From: an uncultured Francisella sp.
GTDB taxonomy: Bacteria > Pseudomonadota > Gammaproteobacteria > Burkholderiales > Neisseriaceae
NCBI GenBank assembly: GCA_905373555.1
Contig: CAJPTP010000007.1
Location: 1-15,436 of the forward strand
Direction of reading: 5' to 3'
Length of the DNA stretch: 15,436 nucleotides
Shown here piece by piece: positions 13,619-15,436 of this stretch. The notes under the pieces are model-generated. The model was not told where the DNA came from and searched no databases. It saw nothing but the letters and a program-made list of their open reading frames with translations. The stretch's first letter is position 1. Each line of letters starts with the position of its first letter. A program made the translations under genes and the position numbers.

Positions 13619-13819
13619 TCAGCCGATGGGTTCTGTTATTGCCAATAGCAACAACACAAGCGTCAGCGCCACGAAGAAGACGACTGCCGGAGCGCCGGAC
13701 TGGATGGTCAGCGCCCGGTCAAAGCGCGCCTTCCGCTTCGACGGAACCATGCCGCGCGGCGTCGGCAATGCCTCCCGAGCGTCACCGCTTTGATGGTCGA
13801 GGGTTTGGGCGCGATCCAT
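13619..13819 (-). CDS. Small putative membrane protein, unrecognised
   Basis: A 66-codon frame starts 44 nt after the receptor stop and ends 48 nt before the MFS start. The C-terminal third is one hydrophobic segment (SGAPAVVFFVALTLVLLLLA) preceded by a basic stretch (PSKRKARFDR), the pattern of a single-pass inner-membrane protein with a cytoplasmic N-terminus. An internal ATG (residue 24) is an alternative start. No strong Shine-Dalgarno is seen for either. Its place within the receptor-MFS cluster suggests a metallophore accessory protein or the remnant of a larger membrane gene. I do not recognise a family. Confidence 0.4.
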   Translation of the reverse strand: MDRAQTLDHQSGDAREALPTPRGMVPSKRKARFDRALTIQSGAPAVVFFVALTLVLLLLAITEPIG

Positions 13820-13863
13820 GGAGCGTCCGGCGTCTCGTCGTCAGCTTGTTTCTCATGGCGCAT

Positions 13864-15436
13864 TCAGTACACATAGGTCGCCGTCACGCCGATTGTCCGG
13901 CCGGGCGCAATCTGCGCGAAGTTGCCCGTGGGGCCGTAGGAGAAGCCATAGGTTCGATAATCTTGATTCGTCAGGTTCTGCGCGTAGAGCATCAATTCCA
14001 GATTGCTGGTTGGCTGCCAGCCCAAGCCCGCATCCACCACGGTGTACGCACCCTGGCGCAGGGTATTGGAGCTGTCGAAGTAATGCGCCCCCGTGCGGCG
14101 CACAGTTAACTGCGGCCGAAAGGCGGTGTTGCCCACGGGTATATTGCCCTTGACGCCCAGCGTCAGGCCATACTTGGGCGCCATTGGCACATCGTTGTGC
14201 GCGCAGCCGGTGCAAGCTCTGGAATCCTCGAAGCGGCGGAAGGTCGCGTCATTCATGAAGCCTCCTGCGCTGAGCGTCCATTGCCGGGTGACATTCCACT
14301 CAGTGTTGAACTCCACGCCCACCGAGCGGGTATCGCCAACGTTTCTCAGCGTCTGGTTGCCCATGTCGCCGTCTCCGTAAAGCTGCACGTCCTTGCCGTC
14401 CACCCGGTAGAGGGCGATGCCGGCGCGCATGTCGTTTCCGGTGTAGCGCATGCCCGCCTCGTAGCTGATCGAGCGTTCGCGGCCATACCCGGCGGCATCG
14501 TCTATGCTCGATGGCGCCAGGTTGTAGCCCAGCGGCTTGTAACCCTGAGCCACATTGACGTAGCCGCGCCAATTGGGGGTGAACCGGTAGCCTGCGGCCA
14601 AGTGGCCGAGCCACGTCGTTTGGTCGCTGGAAGCATGCCCCCGGAAGGCGCTGCCCATCATGTTGCCCTGGAAGCGGGTTCTGGCCTCATCCCGGGTGAC
14701 GCGCAGCCCCGTGGTGATGTCGGCCTTGGGGCTCAGGTGCCAAGTCACGTCGCCATAGGCCGCCAGCGCTTCGCTGCGGTTGTCAGACGACGAATCCATG
14801 ACCCGGAGAAGACTGGGCAGCACCATGTCGAACTGGTAGCCGCGCGACAGGTTCACCTCTTGCCGGTAGAGGCCGAACACCGCATCCAAGGCACGGGAAG
14901 ACGTCTCGCCCTGTTGCGGCGAACGTGTCGACAGGCGCAATTCCTGGGTGTTCTGCTTCCAGCGCTCGGAGAACTGCGGGAAATACGCATCCAGCGGCCA
15001 TTGACGTTTTGTGCGCACCCGCTGGCCGCCGGCAATGGCGCTCAACCGCCAGATGCCGAAGTCATACTGACCATTGACGGCGACGCTGTTGGCGCAGCGC
15101 CGCTGGTGAAAATCACGGTAGGCTTCCGGCAGGTTGGGCAATACATAGGCCCTGCGGGACTTGTAGTCGTCGAACAGCGTATAGGCTTCCTGATCGCCCG
15201 TGGCGCAGTCGCGGCCGGCGCTCAGCCCCACCTCCCATGGACTGCCGGCCGGGGCCAAGCGCAGCTTGACATTGCCGGCGCGCGAACGCACGCCTCCCAA
15301 CTGATCGCTGCCGATGACATCGCTGCGCAAGTCACCATTGACATCATTGCCCAGCAAAGAGACCGAGCCATACAGCAAATCCTTGGCCAGTGGGCCGGAA
15401 CCCTCGACCTGCAACTGATAGCCGTCCCGACTCGAT
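13864..15436 (-). CDS. fyuA: TonB-dependent outer-membrane receptor, FyuA (yersiniabactin/pesticin receptor) family, N-terminus beyond window
   Basis: 523 codons are visible and the frame stays open to the window edge, so the signal peptide, TonB box and most of the plug lie outside. What is seen is essentially the whole 22-strand barrel. Patterns recalled from Yersinia FyuA occur in the same order: LLYGSVSLLGNDVNGD, GNVKLRLAP, a Cys pair (RDCATGDQEAY and HQRRCANS), VFGLYRQE, YVNVAQGYKPLGYNL, ERSISYEAGMRYTG, DVQLY, TLRNVGDTRSVGVEF, GAHYFDSSNTLRQGAYTVV, QDYRTYGFSYGP and a terminal GRTIGVTATYVY ending in the aromatic residue expected for outer-membrane insertion. No internal stop or shift is visible. 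It would import a ferric metallophore with TonB energy. The exact ligand cannot be read from sequence. The downstream MFS gene is broken, and base composition is less GC-rich than to the left, suggesting transfer. Fur control, if present, would lie upstream, outside the window. Confidence 0.9.
   Translation of the reverse strand, partial: SSRDGYQLQVEGSGPLAKDLLYGSVSLLGNDVNGDLRSDVIGSDQLGGVRSRAGNVKLRLAPAGSPWEVGLSAGRDCATGDQEAYTLFDDYKSRRAYVLPNLPEAYRDFHQRRCANSVAVNGQYDFGIWRLSAIAGGQRVRTKRQWPLDAYFPQFSERWKQNTQELRLSTRSPQQGETSSRALDAVFGLYRQEVNLSRGYQFDMVLPSLLRVMDSSSDNRSEALAAYGDVTWHLSPKADITTGLRVTRDEARTRFQGNMMGSAFRGHASSDQTTWLGHLAAGYRFTPNWRGYVNVAQGYKPLGYNLAPSSIDDAAGYGRERSISYEAGMRYTGNDMRAGIALYRVDGKDVQLYGDGDMGNQTLRNVGDTRSVGVEFNTEWNVTRQWTLSAGGFMNDATFRRFEDSRACTGCAHNDVPMAPKYGLTLGVKGNIPVGNTAFRPQLTVRRTGAHYFDSSNTLRQGAYTVVDAGLGWQPTSNLELMLYAQNLTNQDYRTYGFSYGPTGNFAQIAPGRTIGVTATYVY

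Overview
The window is GC-rich DNA (about 70% over most of its length, judged by eye) from a Gram-negative bacterium. The gene set and TAGAAT-type -10 boxes suggest a betaproteobacterium of the order Burkholderiales, and a Sutterellaceae-like gut lineage would fit. That placement is inference from protein style, not from a marker gene. All genes from 122 to 12655 lie on the plus strand as single transcription units, mostly separated by visible terminators.

Region 1 (1-5263) holds three genes. The first is a 23S rRNA pseudouridine synthase of the RluB family. It has an intact C-terminal enzyme behind about 520 residues of R/G/D/F-rich and acidic low-complexity sequence, and a leader packed with perfect hairpins. 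The second is a 451-residue protein I do not recognise, with a 9-bp tandem repeat inside the coding region. The third is a LysO-type lysine exporter.

Region 2 (5264-11461) is dominated by one 1876-codon gene for a type ISP single-polypeptide restriction-modification-like enzyme: Mrr-like nuclease position, SF2 translocase, N6-adenine methyltransferase and target-recognition region. The helicase and methyltransferase motifs are intact. The nuclease catalytic Q/E-x-K is replaced by V-C-D, so the protein may translocate and methylate without cutting. This is the best candidate in the window for an unusual system.

Region 3 (11462-12770) is an aspartate/aromatic aminotransferase with a leader, a strong Shine-Dalgarno and a textbook terminator.

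Region 4 (about 12.9 kb to the window end) is different. All recognisable genes are on the minus strand and base composition is less GC-extreme. It holds a TonB-dependent receptor of the FyuA (yersiniabactin/pesticin receptor) family that runs off the window edge. Downstream of it are a small single-membrane-segment ORF and a frameshifted, truncated MFS transporter. I read this as an acquired metallophore-uptake locus that is decaying at its 3' end.

No tRNA, rRNA, CRISPR array, insertion sequence or phage gene was seen.
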